Assembly (NCBI RefSeq): GCF_022179245.1
Contig: NZ_BPQM01000002.1
Span: forward strand, 62,001-126,000
Direction of reading: 5' to 3'
Origin: Methylobacterium gregans
GTDB lineage: Bacteria; Pseudomonadota; Alphaproteobacteria; Rhizobiales; Beijerinckiaceae
Length of the DNA: 64,000 nucleotides
In this document: piece by piece, positions 33,503-42,085 of the stretch
Layout: each line of letters opens with the position of its first letter
How positions within the stretch are numbered: the stretch's first letter is position 1
Notes under the pieces: model-generated
Database searches by the model: none
What the model was told of the DNA's origin: nothing
Seen by the model: the letters and a program-made list of their open reading frames with translations, nothing else
Position numbers and translations under genes: made by a program

Positions 33503-35629
33503 ATGCCGTCCTGCCCGCACCTGGCCTGCTCCATTCCCGCCTCGGAAACGATCGAGCCGCTCTCGTTCGAGACCATGCTGGAGGTGCTGCCGGTCGGCGC
33601 GATGACCTGCGACCTGCGCACCTTCACGATCGACTACGCGAATACCTGCTCGATCCGCCTGCTCCACTCCATCCGCGACAGCCTGGGCATCGATCCGGAA
33701 CGGATCGTCGGCACCTCGATCGACGTGTTCCACCGCCACCCGGGCTACCAGCGCGGCCTGCTCTCGGACCCGGCGAGCCTGCCCCACAAGGCGCGCATCC
33801 GCTTCGGCGACGAGTGGCTCGACCTGCACATCCACGCGCTGCCGGATTCGCAGGGCCGCGTGGTGCGCGCGCTCCTGGTCTGGGCGATCGCGACCGCGGA
33901 GGTGGCCAAGGAGAACGAGGAGTACAAGCTCCTGCGCATGATCGACGACATGCCGGTGGCGGTGATGACGGTCGATCCCACGACCTTTGCGATCACCTAC
34001 CTGAACGAGACCTCGAAGCGCACGCTCTCGCAGATCGAGACCCTGCTGCCGGCCAAGCCGGAGGCGCTGCTCGGCGCGTCGATCGACATCTTCCACCGCA
34101 ACCCGGAGCATCAGCGCCGGCTGCTCGCCTCCCCGGAGAACCTGCCCCACCGCGCCCGGATCAAGCTTGGGCCGGAGGTGCTGGACCTTCAGGTCTCGGC
34201 GGTCACCGGGACGGAGGGCGACTATATCGGCCCGATGCTGACATGGTCGGTGATCACCCAGCAGGTGGCCGCCGAGGCGCGCATCCAGCAGCTCGCCCAC
34301 TACGACACGCTCACCGGGCTCGCCAACCGGGCGACATTCCGCGAGCACCTCGAGGCCGTCCTGGAGCGGGCGCAGCCCCGCCTCGGCCTGCTCTTCATCG
34401 ACCTCGACGGGTTCAAGCTCGTCAACGACGCCAACGGCCACCTCGTCGGCGACGCCCTGCTCCAGCGGGTCGCCGAGCGCCTGCGCGACCGTTGCGGCGC
34501 CCCGGACGTGATGGTGGCGCGGCTCGGCGGGGACGAGTTCGCGATCCTGATCGAGGACGGTGACGGCGCGGCCGCGACCCGGCTCGCCGGAGACCTCGTC
34601 GAGGCCCTGGTGGAGCCGTTCCACGTCGCGGACGAGCGGCGCCTGCAGGTGGGAGCGAGCATCGGCGTCGCCGTGGCGCCCCTGCACGGGAGCGATTCCG
34701 AGACGCTGCTGTCGCGGGCCGACATGGCGCTCTACGCCGCCAAGGCCGCCGGCAAGAACACCTTCCGGCTGTTCGAGCCCGAGATGGAGCGGCGGATGAC
34801 GCAGCGCGTGCGCCTGGAGGCGAAGCTGCGCCGGGCCCTGGAGCGCGAGGACGAGCTGTTCCTGTTCTACCAGCCGATCACCGACATCCGCACCGGCCGG
34901 GTCACGGCACGCGAGGGGCTGATCCGCTGGCACCACCCGGTACGCTCTTGGATCCCGCCCGGCGACTTCATCCCGATCGCCGAGGAGAGCGGGCTGATCG
35001 AGGAGATGGGCACTTGGGTCCTGCAGCGGGCCTGCGCGGACGCGATGGGCTGGGAGGACGGGGCACGGGTCGCCGTGAACGTCTCCCCGCGCCAGCTCGG
35101 CAGCGGCCGGCTGACCCAGGCGGTGCTCTCCGCTCTGGTGGCGAGCGGCCTGCCGCCGCAGCGCCTGGAGCTGGAGGTGACCGAGAGCGCGCTGCTCAGC
35201 GAGCACGTCGACTGCCTGGGCGAGCTGCGCCGGATCCGCGGCTTCGGCGTGCGCATCGCGCTCGACGATTTCGGCACCGGCTTCTCGTCGCTGGCGCATC
35301 TGCGCGCCTTTCCATTCGACAAGATCAAGATCGACGGATCCTTCGTGCGCGACGCGACGAGCCGCCCGGACTGCGCGGCGATCGTCGGCGTGGTCGCCGA
35401 TCTCGGCCGCCGCCTCGGCGTGACCACGGTGGCCGAGGGCGTCGAGACGGAGGCGCACCTCGCCCTCGTCACCGCGGAGGGCTGCAGCGAGGTCCAGGGC
35501 TACCTGCTCGGCCGCCCTCAACCGCACCCGCGCGACGCGGAGCGGGTGGCGCGGCTCTCGGCGCGGGCCGCTGCGGGGTTTGCGGCCGCAGGAACGGCCG
35601 ACGACCGGAGCGACTGCGCCGCGGCCTGA
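33503..35629 (+). CDS. PAS-PAS-GGDEF-EAL cyclic di-GMP protein
   Basis: A 708-residue cytoplasmic protein. Two adjacent PAS domains (about 20-125 and 140-250) are clear tandem duplicates, each with a DxFHxxPxxQRxLLxxP...LPHxARI core. The GGDEF domain is intact (RLGGDEFAI, near residue 340), so diguanylate cyclase activity is likely. The EAL domain reads EGL (near residue 470) but keeps VNVSPRQL, EVTES, DDFGTG, KIDGSF and AEGVET, so phosphodiesterase activity is possible. It is inserted between TerL and portal of the GTA cluster. No close ribosome site before ATG 33503. Confidence 0.9.
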   Translation: MPSCPHLACSIPASETIEPLSFETMLEVLPVGAMTCDLRTFTIDYANTCSIRLLHSIRDSLGIDPERIVGTSIDVFHRHPGYQRGLLSDPASLPHKARIRFGDEWLDLHIHALPDSQGRVVRALLVWAIATAEVAKENEEYKLLRMIDDMPVAVMTVDPTTFAITYLNETSKRTLSQIETLLPAKPEALLGASIDIFHRNPEHQRRLLASPENLPHRARIKLGPEVLDLQVSAVTGTEGDYIGPMLTWSVITQQVAAEARIQQLAHYDTLTGLANRATFREHLEAVLERAQPRLGLLFIDLDGFKLVNDANGHLVGDALLQRVAERLRDRCGAPDVMVARLGGDEFAILIEDGDGAAATRLAGDLVEALVEPFHVADERRLQVGASIGVAVAPLHGSDSETLLSRADMALYAAKAAGKNTFRLFEPEMERRMTQRVRLEAKLRRALEREDELFLFYQPITDIRTGRVTAREGLIRWHHPVRSWIPPGDFIPIAEESGLIEEMGTWVLQRACADAMGWEDGARVAVNVSPRQLGSGRLTQAVLSALVASGLPPQRLELEVTESALLSEHVDCLGELRRIRGFGVRIALDDFGTGFSSLAHLRAFPFDKIKIDGSFVRDATSRPDCAAIVGVVADLGRRLGVTTVAEGVETEAHLALVTAEGCSEVQGYLLGRPQPHPRDAERVARLSARAAAGFAAAGTADDRSDCAAA

Positions 35630-35653
35630 CCCCGGCCGGCGGCCCCGCGTCGT

Positions 35654-36343
35654 TCAGCCGCCCAGACGCGCCGCCGCGGCCTGCGTCGCGGCCAAGCGCT
35701 GCTCCTGGCGCGCTCTTGCCCGCGCCTCCGCTTCCGCAACCAGGGCCGGGCCAGCGCCCTCCGGGGAACCCGCCGCGAAGGGCGGGGCCGGATCGTATTC
35801 CAGCCCGAGCTGCACGAGCTTGGCGGTCTCGGGCCCGCAGAGTTCGGCGACGACGGCGAGGCCGAAATCGATGCCCGCCGTCACGCCGCCGCCGGTGATC
35901 CGGTCGCGGTCGCGCACGACGCGCTCGGCCACCGGAACGGCGCCGAGCAGAGCGAGCTGGTCGCGCGACATCCAGTGGCAGGCCGCCCGGTAGCCGCGCA
36001 GCAAGCCGGCGGCGCCGAGAACCAGCGAGCCGGTGCAGACCGACGTGGTAAAACGCGCCTCCGCCGACTGGCGTCGCAGGAAGCCGAGCGTCTCGTCGTC
36101 GTCCATCAGCGCGACCTGGCCGCGCCCGCCCGGCACGCAGATCACGTCGAGGGGCGGGCAATCGGCGAAGGTCGTCGTCGGCACCATGCCCCAGCCCGCG
36201 CTGTTCGTGACGGGCGCGAGCGTCTTCCAGATCAGGTGCAGCTCGGCGCCCGGCACTGCGCCGAACACCTCGGCCGGCCCCGCCAGATCGAGCTGCATCA
36301 GGTCCGGAAACATCAGAATGCCGAAGCGCAGGGGTGCCGCCAT
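35654..36343 (-). CDS. DJ-1/PfpI family protein (isonitrile-hydratase-like)
   Basis: A 229-residue GATase1-like protein. It begins AAPLRFGILMFPDLMQLDLAGPAEVF and has the nucleophile elbow SVCTGSLVLGAAGLL with the reactive Cys, followed by ACHW, which is the arrangement of the isonitrile hydratase/transcriptional-regulator amidase-like subfamily rather than PfpI protease. No AraC DNA-binding domain is attached; the C-terminal about 40 residues are Ala/Arg/Glu-rich coiled coil. ATG at 36343 follows GGGATGGGAACGACC. It is part of the signalling block between TerL and portal. Confidence 0.85.
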   Translation of the reverse strand: MAAPLRFGILMFPDLMQLDLAGPAEVFGAVPGAELHLIWKTLAPVTNSAGWGMVPTTTFADCPPLDVICVPGGRGQVALMDDDETLGFLRRQSAEARFTTSVCTGSLVLGAAGLLRGYRAACHWMSRDQLALLGAVPVAERVVRDRDRITGGGVTAGIDFGLAVVAELCGPETAKLVQLGLEYDPAPPFAAGSPEGAGPALVAEAEARARARQEQRLAATQAAAARLGG

Positions 36344-36441
36344 GGTCGTTCCCATCCCGCAGGTTCGCGAGGCCGCACGATGGATCGGACCCGCCACGGC
36401 GGCAAGGACCCGCCACGGCGGCAAAGGACCCCGCGCCCCGC

Positions 36442-37421
36442 TCAGGCGGCGCGGACGCTCGCGAGGAAGCGGCTGACCTCGGCCGAGAGGTGCTCGGACT
36501 GGCGCGACAGCTCGGACGCCGCGCCGAGCACCTGGGAGGCGGCCGCACCCGTCTCCTCGACCGCGCCCGCCACGCCCGCGATGCTGCGCGTCACCTCGCC
36601 CGTGCCGGCCGAGGCCTGGGAGACGTTGCGCACGATCTCCTGGGTCGCCGCCCTCTGCTCCTCCACCGCCGCCGCGATCGAGGCCGCCACACCCGCGATC
36701 TCCCGGATGCGCGTGCCGATCCCGCCGATCGCGCCGACCGCCTGATCCGTCGAGCCCTGGATCCGGCCGATCTGCGTCGTGATCTCCTCCGTCGCCCGCG
36801 CCGTCTGGGCGGCCAGCTCCTTCACCTCGGCCGCCACCACCGCAAAGCCCCGCCCCGCCTCGCCGGCGCGCGCCGCCTCGATCGTGGCGTTGAGCGCCAG
36901 CAGGTTGGTCTGACCGGCGATCTGCGAGATCAGCGCCACCACGTCACCGATGCGGCTGGCCGCCTGCGCGAGATCCTGTACCAGGCCCGCCGTGGCGTTG
37001 GCCTCCGCCACCGCCGCCTGCGCCAGATCGGCCGAGCCCGAGACCTGCCGGCCGATCTCCTGGACCGACGAGCCGAGCTCCTCGGCCGCGGCCGCCACCG
37101 TGTTGACGTTGGCCGCCGCCTGGGCGGCGGCGGCCGCCACGCTGGTGGACTGGGAGGCCGTCTGGCCGGCGGTGGCGCTCATGCTCTGGGCGGTGGCCTG
37201 CAGCTCGCTGGCTGCCGAGGAGACCATGCCGACGATGCCGCCGACCGCCGCCTCGAAGCCGTCGGCCATCTGCCGCATGCCGGCCTTGCGCTGCTCCTCC
37301 GCCGAGGCCCGCGCCAGCGCGTGTAGGCGTCGTACAGGTCACGATAGCTCGTGAAGAGAGCGAAGGCGCCCCGAACGGAAATGATCGCGATCAACCGCGC
37401 CCTCACCGACACGATACGCAT
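36442..37421 (-). pseudogene. Decayed methyl-accepting chemotaxis protein (deletion and frameshift)
   Basis: The C-terminal about 280 residues (36442-37278) are an intact MCP signalling domain with the hairpin tip region [20 protein letters not shown]. Upstream, the typical N-terminal start of a chemoreceptor is seen in another frame from ATG 37421 (RARLIAIISVRGAFALFTSY). The two join near 37320 with a frame change and with sensor, second membrane helix and HAMP missing. So the gene has lost its middle by deletion. The signalling domain might still be expressed as a soluble protein from ATG 37278. It closely resembles the MCP at 50283-51974 at the DNA level. Confidence 0.7.
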
Positions 37422-37662
37422 CTTGCATAATCTGATATTGATGAACCTCTATACGCTTCGATATTTAACACCGAAACCTATACAGGTTCAGCAGATCCTG
37501 AAAGATATTCTTACACCGTGCGATGAAGTGTTCTATATTTACACAACTTTATTTTAAAAGGCGCACGGCACGGTCGTTCTCACGGCATCGCCTGCGCTCG
37601 CTATCAACTCTCGGCCAGAACAGGTCAGGGGGCGCGGCGCAGCGGCCGCGCCCGCCTGGATC
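37422..37662. other. AT-rich intergenic stretch
   Basis: From about 37380 to 37560 the sequence is markedly AT-rich compared with the rest of the window, ending TTTATTTTAAAAG. It separates the decayed MCP and a small secreted protein gene. It may carry the old MCP promoter and is a sign of inserted or nonselected DNA. Confidence 0.5.
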
Positions 37663-37941
37663 TCAGCGCCCGCCGCCGCCGCCCTGCGGCGCGACGCGGG
37701 AGGGCTGACCGGCATTGCCGGCCGCTGCCGAGTCGTTCGAGATCACGTCCGCCGGCTGGCCGGTCGGCGAGACGTTGATCACGCCCGGCTCGCCGGTCGA
37801 GCCGGTCTGCCGTGTCACCACGCCCGGCGCACCGGGCGGGACGACAACCGCGGTGCCGGTCGGGGTCTCGATCACCGCCTGCGCCGAGGCGGGCGTGGCG
37901 AGAGAGGCCGCGGCGACGGCGGCCAGGAGAATCATCTTCAT
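37663..37941 (-). CDS. Small secreted Pro/Gly/Val-rich protein
   Basis: A 92-residue protein with a signal peptide (KMILLAAVAAASLATPASA) and a mature chain rich in Pro, Gly, Val and Thr (TGTAVVVPPGAPGVV), ending in a Gly stretch GGGGGR. No Cys, no family recognised; possible low-complexity envelope protein. The start could be ATG 37941 or 37935; both give the same signal. No strong ribosome site. It lies on the minus strand between the decayed MCP and the portal gene. Confidence 0.55.
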   Translation of the reverse strand: MKMILLAAVAAASLATPASAQAVIETPTGTAVVVPPGAPGVVTRQTGSTGEPGVINVSPTGQPADVISNDSAAAGNAGQPSRVAPQGGGGGR

Positions 37942-38117
37942 CGGTGGGTCTTTCACGTCTGCGGCCGCGGAGGAATTCAGTCTCCGCGCGCGCCCGGACC
38001 GAGAACATCGATCGCGCGCAAAGGATCCGGCCGGTCAGCGCGGCAACCCGTCACGGTTGCGCGATCGGCGGCCCGCCCAGCGCCTCGCTCCGCCCAACCG
38101 AAGAGGTCGAGACCCGC

Positions 38118-39305
38118 ATGCCTACCCTGCTCACCCGGCTGGCGCGGGCCGCCGGCTACGTCCCCGCACGCGCCGCGCCCGACACCCTCGTCACGAAGGG
38201 GGCCGCCCTCGCAGGCCCGCAGGTCGCTCTCTACGGCGGCGGCCGGCCCTCATGGACCGCCCGCGACGCCACGGCCCTCGCCCGGGCCGGCTACGGCCGC
38301 AACGCTGTGGTGCACCGCGCGGTGCGGCTCGTCGCCGAGAGCGCCGCGAGCGTGCCGCTGGTGCCGACGGGCGAAGGGGGCGACGCGCTCGCCGCCCTCG
38401 TCGCACGGCCGAACCCGCGCGAGGGCGGCACCCGGCTCCTGGAGACGCTCTACGCCCGGCTGCTGCTCGGCGGGAACGCCTATCTGGAGCAGGTCAGCCT
38501 CGACGGGAGCCCACGCGCCTTGTTCGGCCTGCGGCCCGAGCGAGTGCGGGCGCTGCCGGGTCCGGACGGCTGGCCGGCGGCCTACCTCTACGGCGACGGG
38601 GCCCGGGCCCGCCGCTACGAGCAGACGGGGCCCGTGCCGCCGATCCTGCACCTCGCCCTGTTCAACCCGGAGGATGACCTCCTGGGCCTTGCGCCGATCG
38701 AGGCGGCGGCGACCGCGCTGGACATCCACAACGCCGCGGGCGCCTGGAACAAAGCGCTCCTCGACAACGCCGCCCGGCCCTCCGGCGCGCTGGTCTTCGG
38801 CGGCCAGGCCCATCTCTCCGAGACGCAGTTCGACCGGCTCAAGGGCGAGTTGGAGGCGAACTACCAGGGCGCCGCCAATGCCGGCCGGCCGCTCCTGCTG
38901 GAGGGCGGGCTCGACTGGAAGCCGCTCGCGCTCTCGCCCAAGGAGATGGACTTCGTCGAGGCCAAGCACGCCGCCGCCCGCGAGATCGCACTCGCCTTCG
39001 GGGTGCCCCCGCTCCTGCTGGGGCTGCCCGGCGACAACACCCACGCGAACTACGCCGAGGCCAACCGTGCCTTCTACCGCCAGACCCTGATCCCGCTGGT
39101 GCGCCGCACGGCCGAGAGCCTCGCGCACTGGCTCGCGCCCGCCTTCGGTGCGGCCGGCCTGGAGCCCGACCTCGACCGGATCGAGGCCCTCGCCGCCGAG
39201 CGGGAATCGCTCTGGCGGCGGGTGGGTGCGGCCGCGTTCCTCTCGGCCGAGGAGAAGCGCGAGGCAGTCGGCTACGGGCCGGCCGCCGGCGGGGAGGCGC
39301 CGTGA
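38118..39305 (+). CDS. GTA portal protein (g3)
   Basis: A 395-residue HK97-type portal protein forming the DNA-entry ring at one capsid vertex and the platform for the connector. Family words include GYGRNAVVHRAVRLVAESAA, EGGTRLLETLYARLLLGGNAY and LGLPGDNTHANYAEANRAFYR. ATG at 38118 starts the normal N-terminus; an upstream in-frame open reading to 37812 is Arg/Pro-rich. Its stop overlaps the protease start (TGATG). It is the first GTA gene after the first interruption. Confidence 0.93.
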   Translation: MPTLLTRLARAAGYVPARAAPDTLVTKGAALAGPQVALYGGGRPSWTARDATALARAGYGRNAVVHRAVRLVAESAASVPLVPTGEGGDALAALVARPNPREGGTRLLETLYARLLLGGNAYLEQVSLDGSPRALFGLRPERVRALPGPDGWPAAYLYGDGARARRYEQTGPVPPILHLALFNPEDDLLGLAPIEAAATALDIHNAAGAWNKALLDNAARPSGALVFGGQAHLSETQFDRLKGELEANYQGAANAGRPLLLEGGLDWKPLALSPKEMDFVEAKHAAAREIALAFGVPPLLLGLPGDNTHANYAEANRAFYRQTLIPLVRRTAESLAHWLAPAFGAAGLEPDLDRIEALAAERESLWRRVGAAAFLSAEEKREAVGYGPAAGGEAP

Positions 39306-39790
39306 TGAGGCTGCACGCCGACGGCCACGTCACCGGCTATGCCAGCCTGTTCGGTCAGCCCGATCTCGGCCGCGACATCGTTGCGCCGGGCGCCTTCGCG
39401 GAGAGCCTGCGGGCGCGCGGGCCTGCCGGCGTGCGCATGCTGTTCCAGCACGATCCGGCCGAGCCCGTCGGAATCTGGCTCGCAATCCGGGAGGATGCGC
39501 GGGGCCTGCGCGTCGCCGGCCGGCTCAACCCGGCGGTGCGGCGCGCCCGCGAGCTCGACGCGCTGATCCGCCAGGGAGCGCTGGACGGGCTCTCGATCGG
39601 CTTCCGCACGCGGAGCGCCGCGCCGGACCGGGCCGGCTTCCGGCACCTGCGAGCGGTCGATCTCTGGGAGATCTCGCTCGTCACCTTCCCGCTTCAGCCG
39701 GGGGCGCGGCTCGACGCCCCCCTCGGTCTCAAGATGCGCGACCTCGCCCGGCGGATCGCGCCCGCCAGCCTCACCGGAGAGAGAGCATGA
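39305..39790 (+). CDS. GTA prohead protease (g4)
   Basis: A 161-residue HK97-family serine protease that trims capsid and scaffolding in the prohead. The catalytic pair is H in MLFQHDPAEPVG and S in ALDGLSIGFR; GYASLFGQPDLGRDIV is the conserved N-terminal strand. The ATG at 39305 overlaps the portal stop by one base, and its own stop overlaps the capsid start (ATGA at 39787-39790), so portal-protease-capsid are coupled. A GTG start at 39302 would add one residue. Confidence 0.92.
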   Translation: MRLHADGHVTGYASLFGQPDLGRDIVAPGAFAESLRARGPAGVRMLFQHDPAEPVGIWLAIREDARGLRVAGRLNPAVRRARELDALIRQGALDGLSIGFRTRSAAPDRAGFRHLRAVDLWEISLVTFPLQPGARLDAPLGLKMRDLARRIAPASLTGERA

Positions 39791-41067
39791 CGCACGCCGA
39801 GACCAGCGCCCCGATGAACGTCCCGATGAACCCGTATGAGACCAAGGCCGTGCTCCCCGGTGCCGAGGCGCACGGCGCCCTCGACGACCTCGCCCGCGCC
39901 TTCGATGCCTTCAAGGCGGAGAACGACGCCCGCCTCGGTCAGATCGAGCGCCGCACCGGCGTCGACCCGCTGACCGAGGAGAAGCTCGCCCGCATCGACG
40001 CCGCCCTCGACCAGGCCCGCGCACGCCTCGACTGGCTCAGCCTCGACCGGGCGCGCCCCCCGCTGCTCGGCGGCGGCGCACCCCGCGGCGACGGCATCGC
40101 CGAGGAGCACAAGGCGGCCTTCGACCTCTACGTGCGGGCCGGCGAGAGCGGCGGCCTCAAGGGTCTGGAGGCGAAGGCGATGTCGGCGGGCTCGGGGCCC
40201 GACGGCGGCTACCTCGTGCCCGAGACGGTCGAGCGGGAGGTACTGCGGCGGCTCGCCGAGCGCTCGCCGATCCGGGCCATCGCCGGCCAGCGCACCATCT
40301 CGGGCGGCTCCTACCGGCGCGCGGTCGCGACCGCGGCGCCGGGCGCCGGCTGGGTCGCCGAGACCGCGCCGCGCCCCGAGACCGCCGGGGCGGGGCTCAC
40401 CGAGATCGCCTTCCCGGCGATGGAGCTCTACGCCATGCCGGCGGCGACCCAGACCCTGCTGGACGACGCGGTGGTCGATCTCGACGCGTGGCTCGCCGAC
40501 GAGGTCGAGACCGCCTTCGCCGAGCAGGAGAGCGCGGCCTTCATCACCGGCAACGGGGTGAGCCGGCCGAAGGGCTTCCTCGCCTACGATACGGTCGCCA
40601 ACGCCGCCTGGGTTCCGGGCAAGCTCGGCCTCGTCGGCACCGGCTCGTCCGGCGCCTTCCCGAGCGCCAACCCGGCCGACGTGCTGATCGACCTCGTCTA
40701 CGCGCTCAGAGGCGGCTACCGCCAGAACGCGGGCTTCGTGATGAACCGGCGCACGCAAGCCGCGATCCGCAAGCTGAAGGACGGGGACGGCAACTACCTC
40801 TGGCAGCCGCCCGCCACCGCTGGCACGCCGGCGACCCTGATGGGCTTTCCCGTCACGGAGGCCGAGGCGATGCCCGACATCGCGGCCAACAGCCTCGCGG
40901 TGGCCTTCGGCGACTTCCGGCGCGGCTACCTCGTGGTCGACCGGGCCGGCCTCCGGGTGCTGCGCGACCCCTACTCCGCCAAGCCCTACGTGCTGTTCTA
41001 CACCACGAAGCGGGTCGGCGGCGGGGTGCAGGACTTCGCGGCGATCAAGCTCCTGAAGTTCGCCTGA
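39787..41067 (+). CDS. GTA major capsid protein (g5)
   Basis: A 426-residue HK97-fold capsid protein. The N-terminal about 110 residues are a predicted helical delta/scaffold region to be removed by g4; the mature part begins near KAMSAGSGPDGGYLVPETV, followed by the typical RSPIRAIAGQRTISGG, GWVAETAPRPET and DFRRGYLVVDR motifs. It starts in an ATGA overlap with g4. After it the second block of interrupting genes begins. Confidence 0.93.
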   Translation: MTHAETSAPMNVPMNPYETKAVLPGAEAHGALDDLARAFDAFKAENDARLGQIERRTGVDPLTEEKLARIDAALDQARARLDWLSLDRARPPLLGGGAPRGDGIAEEHKAAFDLYVRAGESGGLKGLEAKAMSAGSGPDGGYLVPETVEREVLRRLAERSPIRAIAGQRTISGGSYRRAVATAAPGAGWVAETAPRPETAGAGLTEIAFPAMELYAMPAATQTLLDDAVVDLDAWLADEVETAFAEQESAAFITGNGVSRPKGFLAYDTVANAAWVPGKLGLVGTGSSGAFPSANPADVLIDLVYALRGGYRQNAGFVMNRRTQAAIRKLKDGDGNYLWQPPATAGTPATLMGFPVTEAEAMPDIAANSLAVAFGDFRRGYLVVDRAGLRVLRDPYSAKPYVLFYTTKRVGGGVQDFAAIKLLKFA

Positions 41068-41092
41068 GGGCGCGGCGCCGCCGCGGAACCGC

Positions 41093-41635
41093 TCAGTGCG
41101 AGCGGCGGCGCACCAGGTGGCGGCCGATCTCGAGGAGCAGCGCGTCGATGAGGAGGCGCAGGAACGGCTTGCCGCTCCGGTCGATCGCCTCGCGCGCGGC
41201 GATGCAGTGGTCGGCCGCGACCTCCAGCCAGTCGCGCCTCTCCCCGCCCGGCGCCTCGGCGGGATCCCGGTGGCGGTGCGTGGTGTCGATGTAGGTGCCG
41301 TAGCCGAACCCGCCCGCTCCCTCTTCGGGCAGGCGGCCCTGGTTCAGCACCCAGCGCACGGAGCCTCCCGGTGCCTGCACGCGGAACTCCGCGGCGAAGG
41401 GGCCGCCCGCGCGCCGGGCCCGCCGGATCTGCGCGAACACCCAGTCCCGGTCGTCCGGGTGGATGCGGCCGAGCGCGACGTCGAGGGTGAGCGGCTTGCC
41501 CGCCAAGCCCGCATCGCCCGCCATCAGCGCGGCGGCCCCGTCGTCGAGGATCGACCGGCCGGCCGCGACGTCGGTCTGCCATGTGCCGATGATGCCCGCC
41601 GCCTCCAGAGCGGGGGGAAAGGATCGGTCGGTCAT
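41093..41635 (-). CDS. PAS-fold protein inside the GTA cluster
   Basis: A 180-residue cytoplasmic protein with a single PAS_3-type domain: LGRIHPDDRDWVFAQIRRA and GSVRWVLNQGRLP in the middle, GYGTYIDTTHRH at the end. A helical C-terminus follows with AADHCIAAREAIDRSGKPFLRLLIDALL. No output domain is visible, so it probably works by binding a ligand and a partner, or as a degenerate sensor. ATG at 41635. It is on the strand opposite to the GTA genes, directly after the capsid gene. Confidence 0.7.
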   Translation of the reverse strand: MTDRSFPPALEAAGIIGTWQTDVAAGRSILDDGAAALMAGDAGLAGKPLTLDVALGRIHPDDRDWVFAQIRRARRAGGPFAAEFRVQAPGGSVRWVLNQGRLPEEGAGGFGYGTYIDTTHRHRDPAEAPGGERRDWLEVAADHCIAAREAIDRSGKPFLRLLIDALLLEIGRHLVRRRSH

Positions 41636-42085
41636 CGGGGCACGTCGTCCGGGACTGCTCAAGCCGCCCGGAGAAGCCGGGTCCGCACGCTAAGGTAACG
41701 TAGCTCCGCAGCAACGAACAGCCCAAACTCAGCACCTACCGCCGGCTTCGAAGGACGGTGTATTGCAATACGCTCTTCAGTCTGGAATTGATCCAGCCTG
41801 AGGGATTAGCCTGACCGGGCGGCGACATAACTTCTTGCCCGAGGTTCAATCCGGCTGTGGCATCGGCACGGATCGGCGGCAGCACGGCTGACGCACCGGC
41901 CTTGTGCTGCTCTCGGGCGATGGCCGTAAGGGGAGGCACCTGCGCTCCGGCGGCCACACCCGAACCTTCACGCGATCGATCGAGCCAGAAATCCTACCTT
42001 TTCCGATCCAGACGGCAACCTGAAGCTTCTCAACGGCGTTCAAACCGCCGATAAATATCGTTCAGGTTTAAAAGGGGGGGCGGAT
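41636..42085. other. Divergent intergenic region in the second interruption
   Basis: About 450 bases without a gene, AT-richer than the GTA genes. The right end contains a G-run (GGGGGGG) just before the protease ATG that may act as an extended ribosome site. No clear operator. Confidence 0.4.
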
